From CALLVY01 sp937899855 (GTDB lineage Bacteria; Bacteroidota; Bacteroidia; Chitinophagales; Saprospiraceae), in assembly GCA_039820405.1 (NCBI GenBank), contig JBCBQC010000035.1, positions 1 through 57,837 on the forward strand: a stretch of 57,837 bases of DNA, written 5' to 3'. The notes under the pieces were generated by a model. That model ran no database searches. It was not told the DNA's origin and saw nothing but the letters and a program-made list of their open reading frames with translations. The position numbers were made by a program, and so were the translations under genes. This document shows positions 42,556 through 49,821 of the stretch, piece by piece. The stretch's first letter is position 1, and each line of letters opens with the position of its first letter.

Positions 42556-43665
42556 ATGAAAAAAATGTCACTAAGATGGCTATTGCTATCGGCTACCATC
42601 GGGTGCTTTATGGTAAGTTGTCGAAAAGAACCCCTCGCACCAGCCCCCCCGGTTACGGAAGAAATCCTGAATCTGGTTGCTAAAGAAGAAATTTACACGG
42701 AAGAGATGTTCCTGGCGGAACTGCCCGGGATGGAGGCGCGTGAGCAAGAATTGGAAATGCTGCGCCAGCAGATTCTATCGGAGGTCACTACCGATCAATT
42801 GAGCATCAATGGGAATTTACTGGTCTTCGAATCTTTGGAGTACTACCAGTCCATCGTCGACCACGGAGAAGACATGAGCGAAGCGTTGGAGGGGGACCCC
42901 ATCTTGGTCGAACTTGACGGGGTAGCCGAACGGGTCGTCATCGACTACGTCGAGGCCAATGGCTTTCCAAGTTACGGTAGCATTCACGGGGAATCGAGTG
43001 AATTCGATCAGGAATTTATGGATGCCATTCTCAACGAAGATCGCATCGTACAAATCGGTAGTTGGTTGATCAAAATCGATCGGAACGACGAAAAGGTTTG
43101 GACGGTACCCGCCACCAATGCGGATGCTTATCAGGGCTTGTTGCAAGAATCTGGAGAAGGAGTGGAATCCCATTCTACGGGGGATGATGTTCTTTACCAA
43201 CTGACTAATGATGGATTAGCTAGGGACCGTGGTTGTGGAGGTATCAGTAGTGGTTTGTACCCTCAAGAAAACAAGGTCTTTATTCCCCTCCAGACGACCC
43301 TGAATACTTTTGTCACGTACCGTCGCTTTGGGATTTATTTTGATTTACACGCCGGGGCGGGATACCGCAACTATTTCCCACCGACCAATAATAACATCCA
43401 CCTGACCCTTCAGATCAAGGGCCCTGAGGCTTGGCGCAAGCGGCGCCCCTGCCGTAGCCGTCACATCGGTCGATCCGCCTCGGGGGATAAGCGGATGGGA
43501 TTTGGAAATACGGATTACAGCTGGAAATTTTATTCCGGCTCCCGAGGACTGAATGGTTTTCATTTGTTCGCCCGAGCTCGGGCGGTGATTTTAAATCATC
43601 CTTCGCTCGGGTTTGTATATGGATTTTCGGATTGGCGTGGTCGCAACATCAACTCGCCTTATTAA
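42556..43665 (+). CDS. Array lipoprotein 1 (subtype A), unknown family
   Basis: I do not recognise this family. The 369-aa lipoprotein has its lipobox at Cys22 (MVSC) followed by RKE, like Bacteroidota surface-export signals. Order: acidic N-terminal part with coil-like helices (35-75), conserved LLVFESLEYYQSIVD (88-102), SYGSIHGESSEFDQEFMDAILNEDRIVQIGSWLIKI (139-174), GDDVLYQL (209-216), RGCGG with Cys227, a variable stretch, RRFGIYFDL, a second variable stretch, a very basic EAWRKRRPCRSRHIG with Cys299, and a C-terminal FYSGSRGLNGFHLFARARA...WRGRNINSPY. It is the first of three genes in one unit, with 27-nt spacing to the next. Confidence 0.85.
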   Translation: MKKMSLRWLLLSATIGCFMVSCRKEPLAPAPPVTEEILNLVAKEEIYTEEMFLAELPGMEAREQELEMLRQQILSEVTTDQLSINGNLLVFESLEYYQSIVDHGEDMSEALEGDPILVELDGVAERVVIDYVEANGFPSYGSIHGESSEFDQEFMDAILNEDRIVQIGSWLIKIDRNDEKVWTVPATNADAYQGLLQESGEGVESHSTGDDVLYQLTNDGLARDRGCGGISSGLYPQENKVFIPLQTTLNTFVTYRRFGIYFDLHAGAGYRNYFPPTNNNIHLTLQIKGPEAWRKRRPCRSRHIGRSASGDKRMGFGNTDYSWKFYSGSRGLNGFHLFARARAVILNHPSLGFVYGFSDWRGRNINSPY

Positions 43666-43716
43666 ATCTACTCACTAAAACAAAAATAAAAGATGAAAAA
43701 AATGTCATTCGGATGG
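43633..43716 (+). repeat. 84-bp near-identical junction repeat, copy 1
   Basis: Runs from the codons for WRGRNINSPY through the stop, the 27-nt gap and the start of the next gene. It matches 44773-44856 with 4 differences in 84 by direct comparison. It marks the junctions of a tandem duplication with a 1140-bp unit. Confidence 0.85.
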
Positions 43717-44805
43717 CTCGCGCTATCCATAGCTTTGGCTTGCCTAGTGGTGAGCTGTCAAAAAGAAAGCTCCGAACTTTTACCCTTGGCTGAGGAAGGG
43801 AGTCTGGCACTGTCTTCGGATGGGGAGACCCTGACCGAAGAGGAATTTTGGGAGTCCATGGAAGCTTCTGATCAATTTGAGGCAGAACTCGCCGCCTACG
43901 AAACCCAGGTACGCTCCGAGGTGTCGACCAGTGGCTTGTCGGTCCAAAATGGGGTGTTGGTATTCGAAAGCATCCCGTACTACCAATCCATTGTTGACTT
44001 GGGGGACGACATGACCGAGGAGAGCCCCGATGGGGATCCCCAGCAGATCATTGCGGATGGGATCGCTGAGGAGGTCATCGAAGAGTACGTCAAAACCATC
44101 AATTTTGACAGCTACGGCAGTATCCACGGTACGGCCAGCGAATTTCAAGATCCCTTTATCGACGCCATTCTCAACGAGGACCGCATTGTCCAGATTGGCG
44201 ACTGGTTGATCAAGATCGACTATTTACAGGAAACGGTCTGGACCATCGATGCGAATACGACGGATGCTTACGAAAGCCTGCTCAACGAGAGTGGCAATGG
44301 CCTGGTGACGCACGGGATCGGCGATGACGTACTGTACCAACTGGAGGTCGGCAACTTGGCCGAGGATCGGGGTTGTGGGGGAATTGGTGGGCTGAATCAG
44401 CACAGCCAAAAGTACTTGGTCAATCCCGATATTTTAATGTTCTCGGGCATCATTTTCCGCCGCTACGGCATTTATTTTCGCATGGTCACCGAAGCCCGGT
44501 TTACAACTCCTGTCAACAACTTGAACAACATGTATTTTACCATGCAAATCAAGGGGCCCGAAGCCTGGCGTCGGCGTCGGCCCTGTAGACGAAGCAAACA
44601 CATCGGTACCCACCCGGCGGGGGACAAGCAAACGATTACCAACAAAAACCAGGTCATCCGCTGGGTCTTTTATTCGAGTAGCCGCAACCTCAATGGCTAC
44701 CACCTCTTCGTAAGGGCCCGCGGTGCCATTTTTGATTATCAAAGCCCCGGTTTGCAGTGGGCATTTACCAACTGGCGTGGTCGCAACATCAACTCGCCTT
44801 ATTAA
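43693..44805 (+). CDS. Array lipoprotein 2 (subtype B), unknown family
   Basis: Paralogue of the preceding gene, 370 aa, lipobox Cys22 followed by QKES. Subtype B is defined by LTEEEFWESMEASDQFE (47-63) in place of the subtype A helix, and by MTEESPDGDP (107-116). The shared blocks are all present: GVLVFESIPYYQSIVD, SYGSIHGTASEFQDPFIDAILNEDRIVQIGDWLIKI, GDDVLYQL, RGCGGIGG (Cys228), RRYGIYF, AWRRRRPCRRSKHIG (Cys298), and LNGYHLFVRARG...WRGRNINSPY. It sits 27 nt after gene 1 and 27 nt before gene 3, so all three should be on one mRNA. Confidence 0.85.
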   Translation: MKKMSFGWLALSIALACLVVSCQKESSELLPLAEEGSLALSSDGETLTEEEFWESMEASDQFEAELAAYETQVRSEVSTSGLSVQNGVLVFESIPYYQSIVDLGDDMTEESPDGDPQQIIADGIAEEVIEEYVKTINFDSYGSIHGTASEFQDPFIDAILNEDRIVQIGDWLIKIDYLQETVWTIDANTTDAYESLLNESGNGLVTHGIGDDVLYQLEVGNLAEDRGCGGIGGLNQHSQKYLVNPDILMFSGIIFRRYGIYFRMVTEARFTTPVNNLNNMYFTMQIKGPEAWRRRRPCRRSKHIGTHPAGDKQTITNKNQVIRWVFYSSSRNLNGYHLFVRARGAIFDYQSPGLQWAFTNWRGRNINSPY

Positions 44806-44856
44806 ATTTACTCACTAAAACAAAAATTAAAGATGAAAAAACTATCATTCGGATGG
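44773..44856 (+). repeat. 84-bp near-identical junction repeat, copy 2
   Basis: Second copy of the stop-gap-start block, 80 of 84 positions identical to 43633-43716. Confidence 0.85.
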
Positions 44857-45939
44857 TTACTACTGTCCGCCTTTGGCTGCTTGCTATGGAGTTGCCAAAA
44901 AGAAACGATTAATCCCGTACCCAACACCTCGCTTGAGGCTGATCTGCCTCCCTTAAAATCGGAAGAAATCTTGACCGAGGAGGGTGCCTTACTGATGCTT
45001 GCCGAAATGGAAGCAGAGCGCGATGCTCAAGAATTGTTGCGCCAGCAAATCATGTCCGAAATCAGGACGGACCAATTGTCGATTCAAAATGGAGTGCTGG
45101 CTTTTGAGTCTTTGGAGTATTACCAATCCATTGTGGATTATGGAGAAGACATGAGCGATAACCCTGATGGTGATCCTGTGGAGGTGGTACTGGACGGTGT
45201 AGCCGAGGAAGTCATCATCAATTACACCGAACAGCAGAATTTCCCGAGTTACGGTACCATCAAAGGGGCCGACAGCGAATTTGACGATGCCTTTATGGAT
45301 GCCATTCTCAACGCGGATCGGATTGTCCAGATCGGCAGTTGGCTCATCAAGATAAACCCAACGGAGGAAAAGGTGTGGACCGTACCCGTGAGCAATCCCA
45401 ACGCTTACGAAGAGCTACTCGCCGAGTCCGGTGTCGGTGTCGTATCGCATTCCACTGGCGATGATGTACTTTACCAACTGAGTAGCGATGGCTTGGCCCA
45501 AGATCGGGGTTGTGGTGGAGTTGGAGGTGATCGTTTTGTGAGGTTGGGGGATTTGATTCCAGGAGAAATCTCACTAACTGGCTCCGTTGAATTTCGTCGT
45601 TATGGGATTTACTTTGACCTTCGCGCTGCGGCGGATTTTACCAACATGACCTCCTCCGCGCTCGATGATGATATTTTAGTGGTCCTACAAGTCAAGACCC
45701 CCGAAGCCTGGCGCAAGCGCCGTCCCTGTCGTAATCGACACATTGGAACTTCTCCAGCCGGAAACAAAAAATTCAACTTTGGCAAAGAGGTAAAATGGAA
45801 ATTTTACTCGGGTTCGAGAAGCTTGAATGGTTATTATTTATTTGCGCGTGCTCGCGGGTTAATGTTTAATCACCCCAATCATGGCTTTGTCTTTGGAGCT
45901 ACCGATTGGGTGGGTCGCAACGTCAACTCTCCCCACTAA
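44833..45939 (+). CDS. Array lipoprotein 3 (subtype A), unknown family
   Basis: 368-aa paralogue, lipobox Cys21 followed by QKET. It groups with gene 1 rather than its neighbour gene 2: shared LRQQIMSEIRTDQLSI, FESLEYYQSIVDYGEDMS, FPSYGTIKG, AFMDAILN, EEKVWTVPVSNPNAY and HSTGDDVLYQLSSDGLAQDRGCGG (Cys227). The central variable stretch (about 231-253) differs from both neighbours. The basic block EAWRKRRPCRNRHIG (Cys299) and the C-terminal SRSLNGYYLFARARG...WVGRNVNSPH follow. It is the last gene of the three-gene unit and a strong terminator follows at 45981. Confidence 0.85.
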   Translation: MKKLSFGWLLLSAFGCLLWSCQKETINPVPNTSLEADLPPLKSEEILTEEGALLMLAEMEAERDAQELLRQQIMSEIRTDQLSIQNGVLAFESLEYYQSIVDYGEDMSDNPDGDPVEVVLDGVAEEVIINYTEQQNFPSYGTIKGADSEFDDAFMDAILNADRIVQIGSWLIKINPTEEKVWTVPVSNPNAYEELLAESGVGVVSHSTGDDVLYQLSSDGLAQDRGCGGVGGDRFVRLGDLIPGEISLTGSVEFRRYGIYFDLRAAADFTNMTSSALDDDILVVLQVKTPEAWRKRRPCRNRHIGTSPAGNKKFNFGKEVKWKFYSGSRSLNGYYLFARARGLMFNHPNHGFVFGATDWVGRNVNSPH

Positions 45940-45980
45940 ACCAAGCCCCACTAAACCCAAAATCAAAAGTTTGAATGGTT

Positions 45981-46010
45981 GGGCCACCTCTACCGGGGTG
46001 GCCCTTTTTT
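45981..46010 (+). terminator. Rho-independent terminator after array gene 3
   Basis: GGGCCACC (45981-45988) pairs with GGTGGCCC (45997-46004), then six T. It separates the three-gene unit from unit 2. Confidence 0.9.
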
Positions 46011-46079
46011 ACCTCGCTTTCGTGCTTGCCAAAGCCCAAGTGACTGGGCAGGTCGCCCCCGTGGAAAGTGCCCCAAAAA

Positions 46080-46115
46080 TGTAATCTAATCTATACCGCC
46101 AAGCCCCTACCTTTG
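46080..46115 (+). promoter_or_regulatory. Conserved promoter block of the lipoprotein array, unit 2
   Basis: TGTAATCTAAT (46080-46090), 17 nt, then TACCTTTG (46108-46115). Identical block and spacing to 42330-42365. Confidence 0.55.
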
Positions 46116-46175
46116 GCAGCACCAGAGAGGCTTGGAGCGCTCCCCTTTTCCCAACGGATAAACGATAAATTGCCC

Positions 46176-46306
46176 GGAATTACAATTCGGAGGAGAAGAA
46201 AACGACCCGAAAACTCCTCGGTATTGTTGCCAGCGGTCCACCGCTCGGTGGCCCCGCGGCCGTGCTGAACCCAAGGTAGGGCTTTAACCAAAAGCAAGAA
46301 TTCAAG
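46176..46306 (+). promoter_or_regulatory. Conserved leader RNA element, unit 2
   Basis: GAGGAG (46190-46195), 10 nt, CCC (46206-46208), 5 nt, CTCCTC (46214-46219), GGG (46279-46281), 25 nt before the ATG. The segment between stem and GGG holds a different hairpin from unit 1 (CCACCGCTCGGTGG). The core is nearly identical to unit 1. Confidence 0.6.
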
Positions 46307-47422
46307 ATGAAAAAATTGTCATTTGGACGGCTGATGCTATCCACCGTATTAGCGTGTTTGCTGGTGAGTTGTCAAAAGGAAACCACCGAAGATTTACTCC
46401 TCCCGCCAACGGAGCACCAGGAGCTGTCTACCGAACCCGAAACCCTGACGGAGGAGGAGTTCTGGGAGTCGATGGAGGCCTCCGAACAATTCGAACGGGA
46501 ACGCGCCGCCCACGAAGCGCAGGTGCGTTCGGAAATAAACACCGATGGCCTGTCGGTCCAAAATGGGGTACTGGTATTCGAAAGCATTGAGTACTACCAA
46601 TCCATCGTCGATCACGGCGATGACATGACCGAGGAAAGCCCCGATGGCGACCCCCTGGCCATTATTGAAGATGGGATTGCCGAACAGGTCATCGAAGCAT
46701 ACGTCCGGACCATTGGTTTTGACAGCTACGGCAGTATCGTCGGCGAAAACAGTGAATTTGATGACGGTTTTATCGATGCCATTCTCAACGAAGATCGCGT
46801 CGTTCAGATTGAGAATTGGCTGATCAAGATCAATGTCTTGGAAGAGACGGTGTGGACCATTGCAGCGGATACGCCCAATGCCTACCAAAATCTGCTCAGC
46901 GAGACCGGTACGGGCCTCGAAAGCCACAGCACTGGCGATGATGTATTGTACCAGTTGCAGCCCCTCAATTTGGCTGGTTACCGGGGCTGTGGGGGCATCG
47001 GTAGCTACAGCGGCGACGCGGCGAAACCTTTGGTCCAGGGAGTCGACCTGTATTCCGAAGTTCGATTTCGTCGCTACGGCATCTATTTCCGGCTACGATC
47101 ACAGGTCACTTTTGGTTCGTCTCAAGAGGGCAATTACGACGCTGTGTATTGCACCATGCAGATCAAGTCGCCCATCGCCTGGCGCAAGCGCCGTCCCTGC
47201 GGCAAGAGCAAGCACATCGGTACCCACGCCTGGGGCGATAAAACGACCATCACTAGCGATACCGATAAAATTACCTGGACCTTCTACAGCAGTTCGCGCA
47301 ATCTCAATGGCTACTACATGTTCGTTCGGGCCCGGGGAGTCGTCTTTGGCTACAATCAGCAACCCGGGATTCAGTGGGCTTTTACCAATTGGCGGGGGCA
47401 AAATAAAAATTCCCCCTACTGA
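46307..47422 (+). CDS. Array lipoprotein 4 (subtype B), unknown family
   Basis: 371-aa paralogue, lipobox Cys22 followed by QKET. It is closest to gene 2: LTEEEFWESMEASEQFE, GLSVQNGVLVFESIEYYQSIVD, MTEESPDGDP, IGFDSYGSIVG and ETVWTIAADT are shared. The conserved cysteines are Cys228 (YRGCGG) and Cys298 (AWRKRRPCGKSKHIG); it has one extra Cys at 282. The C-terminus is drifted (WRGQNKNSPY). It is transcribed alone, from its own conserved promoter block and leader, and followed by a terminator at 47564. Confidence 0.85.
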   Translation: MKKLSFGRLMLSTVLACLLVSCQKETTEDLLLPPTEHQELSTEPETLTEEEFWESMEASEQFERERAAHEAQVRSEINTDGLSVQNGVLVFESIEYYQSIVDHGDDMTEESPDGDPLAIIEDGIAEQVIEAYVRTIGFDSYGSIVGENSEFDDGFIDAILNEDRVVQIENWLIKINVLEETVWTIAADTPNAYQNLLSETGTGLESHSTGDDVLYQLQPLNLAGYRGCGGIGSYSGDAAKPLVQGVDLYSEVRFRRYGIYFRLRSQVTFGSSQEGNYDAVYCTMQIKSPIAWRKRRPCGKSKHIGTHAWGDKTTITSDTDKITWTFYSSSRNLNGYYMFVRARGVVFGYNQQPGIQWAFTNWRGQNKNSPY

Positions 47423-47563
47423 GTTCGAATCAAAGGCCAGCACCCCTGCTAAAGCCTTAACAACCCATCCCTTTTGCGATGCCTCGGAGCTTACGGGCGC
47501 AGTTTAGCTGCGATGGATGGGGCCCAGAATTAGTTTGAAAGGGCTAAGCCCCTTCGTGATCCT

Positions 47564-47598
47564 GCCGTAGCCACCTTTCCCGGAGGCTACGGCTTTTT
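47564..47598. terminator. Rho-independent terminator after array gene 4
   Basis: GCCGTAGCC (47564-47572) pairs with GGCTACGGC (47585-47593), then TTTTT. The right arm overlaps the last codons of convergent cutA. The rest of 47423-47563 shows nothing else. Confidence 0.85.
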
Positions 47599-47919
47599 CG
47601 TTTCCGCCGGCGGCCGTACCGACTCCCGAATCCAATCCTCGTAGGCCCGATTGGCGCTGACCTCCGTACGCATGATACAGGGCAAATCGTAGGGGTGCGC
47701 CGTCTCCACCCAATCCCGTACCGCCTCCCAATGCTCCGGGATGGTTTTGAGTAGGGCCACCCATTCTCCCTCGCGCGCCACCGCCCCCCGCCACCAGTAG
47801 GCACTTTGGATGGCAAATACATTGGCACAAGCGATCAAGCGCCGTTCGATCAGGCCGTCAGCAATGCTTTGGGCTGCCGCCTCGCTGGCGTGGGTGGTGT
47901 AGATGGTGATAAAGCTCAT
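47587..47919 (-). CDS. cutA: Divalent-cation tolerance protein CutA
   Basis: This small trimeric PII-like protein of 110 aa starts at the ATG at 47919 (MSFITIYTTHASEAAAQSIA); the longer open frame upstream is not conserved-looking. Family blocks seen are AAQSIADGLIERRLIACANV, the SAYWWRGAVAREGEWVALLKT strand and HPYDLPCIM. The reported role in copper/divalent metal tolerance is debated. It lies on the opposite strand inside the lipoprotein array, between units 2 and 3, with no functional link evident. Confidence 0.92.
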   Translation of the reverse strand: MSFITIYTTHASEAAAQSIADGLIERRLIACANVFAIQSAYWWRGAVAREGEWVALLKTIPEHWEAVRDWVETAHPYDLPCIMRTEVSANRAYEDWIRESVRPPAETKKP

Positions 47920-48062
47920 GCTGCTAATTGGGATACATTTGGGGCGGAAAATTAGGATTTTTTTCCAGTAGGGCGGGGAAAAATGAGGCGCTTTTTCTTT
48001 TCTTTTTTTGATCCCACCTGCTAGACCCAATGGGGGCTCCATCACTCCTTTGTCCCTTGCAT

Positions 48063-48142
48063 TACATTTGCGAAGAGGCGGAAACAAACCCAAAACGGTC
48101 CAAAAGTGTAATGGATTTTAGCGGACCGATTGTCAAAATTTG
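48063..48142 (+). promoter_or_regulatory. Candidate promoter region of the lipoprotein array, unit 3
   Basis: Two candidates. TACATTTG (48063-48070) fits TAnnTTTG. Further down, TGTAATGGATT (48107-48117), 17 nt, AAAATTTG (48135-48142) lines up with the conserved block of units 1 and 2 with the same spacing but a weaker -7. I cannot tell which is used. Confidence 0.35.
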
Positions 48143-48159
48143 AAATGCTAAATTCATTT

Positions 48160-48346
48160 TTTGGGTACCCTCCTTCTTTTCACGGAACGAAGTACTCCTG
48201 ATCTGCAAAAGACAATTTCCGGCCACCGAGTCGTCGATCCTCCGGGACGAATGATTGGGGGCGGAGGTAGAATTGCAATTCGCAGGAGAAAGCTTTGTCC
48301 CGAACACTCCTCAACTCAAAGTAGGGCATCACGTTAAATCGTTGTA
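48160..48346 (+). promoter_or_regulatory. Conserved leader RNA element, unit 3
   Basis: AGGAG (48284-48288), 10 nt, CCC (48299-48301), GAACA, CTCCT (48307-48311), 12 nt, GGG (48324-48326), 20 nt before the ATG. It lacks the inserted hairpin of units 1-2 but has an upstream region shared only with unit 4, including a TCGTC/GACGA hairpin (near 48226-48249). Confidence 0.6.
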
Positions 48347-49426
48347 ATGAAAAAAGTAATGTTAAACTTACTCTGGCTACCGGTCTGCCTACTGGTCGTT
48401 ACGAGCTGTCAGAAGGAATCGGAACCATCGCCCGGTGCGCTCCCGGACTCCGAGTTGGAGTCGCCGCCCATCCTGGCCCTAGAAGGGGAGGGAACCGGAT
48501 CGGGTGATGGGGGCAGTAATGGTGAAATCGACCCCAGCCAGCTATTGGTCAGTGATGGCGTATTGGTATTCCGTACGGTGGAGTACTACGAAGCTATCGT
48601 CGACGCAGCGGTACACCCCGAGGATTACGTACCCGAAGCAGGTGAGCCGGCCCCGATTGAGCAGGACGGGTGGGAAGATCAAGCCATCGTGGACTTCGTC
48701 GACGCCTCGGACCACATCAGCTACGGCAGCATCTACGGAGCGGAAAGCGAATTTGACGATCCCTTTATCGACGCCATCCTCAACCAAGACCGCATCGTCC
48801 AGATTGGCAATTGGCTGATCAAATTGGACATGACGCGGGGGAAGGTATTCGTCATCTCTTCGGAACTGCCGAATGCTTACCAAGACTTGCTCGATGAAAA
48901 CCCGGCTTCGGTACAGGTCTTTTCGATGGAAGAGGATGTGCTGGCCATTCTTCGGGGTGAGGACAACGCTGCCAGTCGGGGTTGCGGTGGCGTTGGTGGG
49001 ATCAGTGATGACGAGACCACCTTCAAACCTCATTTGGGGGCCATTCAATACACCTTTAAGGTCCAGGCCAAGTATCGAAAGTACGGGATTTATTTTAAGC
49101 TTTTTGCTCAGGTCAAGCACGAACATCGCGGGGTGAAGCTCGTGATGTACCTTTCGGTAGAAAATACGGAAGCTTGGGCTAGGATTCGCCCCTGCCGGAA
49201 GCGAAGAACGATCTGGGCCAGTGCGGGTTTTAAAAATCTGGTGCCCATCTTTGATCCGGACTACGGCATCACCCACCGTTGGTCATTCTACTCGGGAAGC
49301 CGTGGTTTAAACGGCTACAATTTCTTCGTCAAAGCGCGGGTGAATCTGATCCTCCCCGGTGGGATCCCCATCGGCCGACCGGAGGACTCGCGGACCATCG
49401 GACGAAGGGTCAATTACAATCCCTAG
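48347..49426 (+). CDS. Array lipoprotein 5 (subtype C), unknown family
   Basis: 359-aa paralogue with its own subtype. The signal is MKKVMLNLLWLPVCLLVVTSC (lipobox Cys21, then QKES). A low-complexity Gly/Ser/Glu linker (about 40-60) replaces the helices of A and B. Core blocks: GVLVFRTVEYYEAIVDA, SYGSIYGAESEFDDPFIDAILNQDRIVQIGNWLIKL, a shifted MEEDVLAILRGE for GDDVLYQL, RGCGG (Cys212), RKYGIYFKL, EAWARIRPCRKRRTIW (Cys283), and SGSRGLNGYNFFVKARV. It ends RRVNYNP instead of GRNINSPY. It is transcribed alone. Confidence 0.83.
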   Translation: MKKVMLNLLWLPVCLLVVTSCQKESEPSPGALPDSELESPPILALEGEGTGSGDGGSNGEIDPSQLLVSDGVLVFRTVEYYEAIVDAAVHPEDYVPEAGEPAPIEQDGWEDQAIVDFVDASDHISYGSIYGAESEFDDPFIDAILNQDRIVQIGNWLIKLDMTRGKVFVISSELPNAYQDLLDENPASVQVFSMEEDVLAILRGEDNAASRGCGGVGGISDDETTFKPHLGAIQYTFKVQAKYRKYGIYFKLFAQVKHEHRGVKLVMYLSVENTEAWARIRPCRKRRTIWASAGFKNLVPIFDPDYGITHRWSFYSGSRGLNGYNFFVKARVNLILPGGIPIGRPEDSRTIGRRVNYNP

Positions 49427-49443
49427 CGGCCCAACTTGATGTC

Positions 49444-49484
49444 GAGTGGCTCCACCGGACTTGGAGCCACTCGCCCTGGGGGGC
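49444..49484 (+). terminator. Hairpins after array gene 5, probable terminator
   Basis: A perfect 11-bp stem GAGTGGCTCCA (49444-49454) / TGGAGCCACTC (49462-49472), then a small GCCC/GGGC stem followed by ATTTTAATCC. T-run is weak. Confidence 0.55.
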
Positions 49485-49515
49485 ATTTTAATCCTTTGCA
49501 GTGAAACCACAAGGC

Positions 49516-49546
49516 TTGCTTTGCCTTATTGGTTTCCTTACCTTTG
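49516..49546 (+). promoter_or_regulatory. Promoter of the lipoprotein array, unit 4 (TTG-N20-TACCTTTG)
   Basis: TTG (49516-49518), 20 nt, then TACCTTTG (49539-49546), a good match to the Bacteroidota consensus and spacing. The block homologous to the other units (TGTACTGGGTT, 49583-49593) lies downstream with a degenerate -7, so this unit may have gained a new promoter. Confidence 0.55.
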
Positions 49547-49619
49547 TAGGAAGTGCAAAGCACCACTAAAACCACCCAAAATTGTACTGGGTTTTAGCAG
49601 GCCAATGGTCAAAATCTAA

Positions 49620-49821
49620 ATTTCCAAATCCATCCACTGGATCTACTCCTTTCTCGAAAGGGACACCGTACTCCTGATCTGCAAAAGATAAATCCGACCG
49701 CCGAGTCGTCGATCCTCCGGGACGAATGATTGGACTCGCGGGTAGGCTTGCAGTTTACAGGAGAAAGCTTTGTCCCGAACACTCCTCAAGCCAAAGTAGG
49801 GCACCACTTCAAACGCTAGTG
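49620..49821 (+). promoter_or_regulatory. Conserved leader RNA element, unit 4
   Basis: AGGAG (49759-49763), 10 nt, CCC (49774-49776), GAACA, CTCCT (49782-49786), 12 nt, GGG (49799-49801), 20 nt before the ATG. It is nearly identical to unit 3 from the TACTCCTGATCTGC segment on. Confidence 0.6.

Noticed and set aside
46068..46268. Leader peptide (IRRRRKRPENSS-like) translated from the conserved leader
   Set aside because: The frame is open in units 2, 3 and 4, but in unit 1 it hits a stop (TGA) after eight codons. Conservation follows the paired bases rather than codons, so RNA structure is the better explanation.
49726..49821. Upstream ATG as the start of lipoprotein 6
   Set aside because: It would place about 32 leader-encoded residues before an intact lipoprotein signal peptide. 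All five paralogues start at MKK/MKN.
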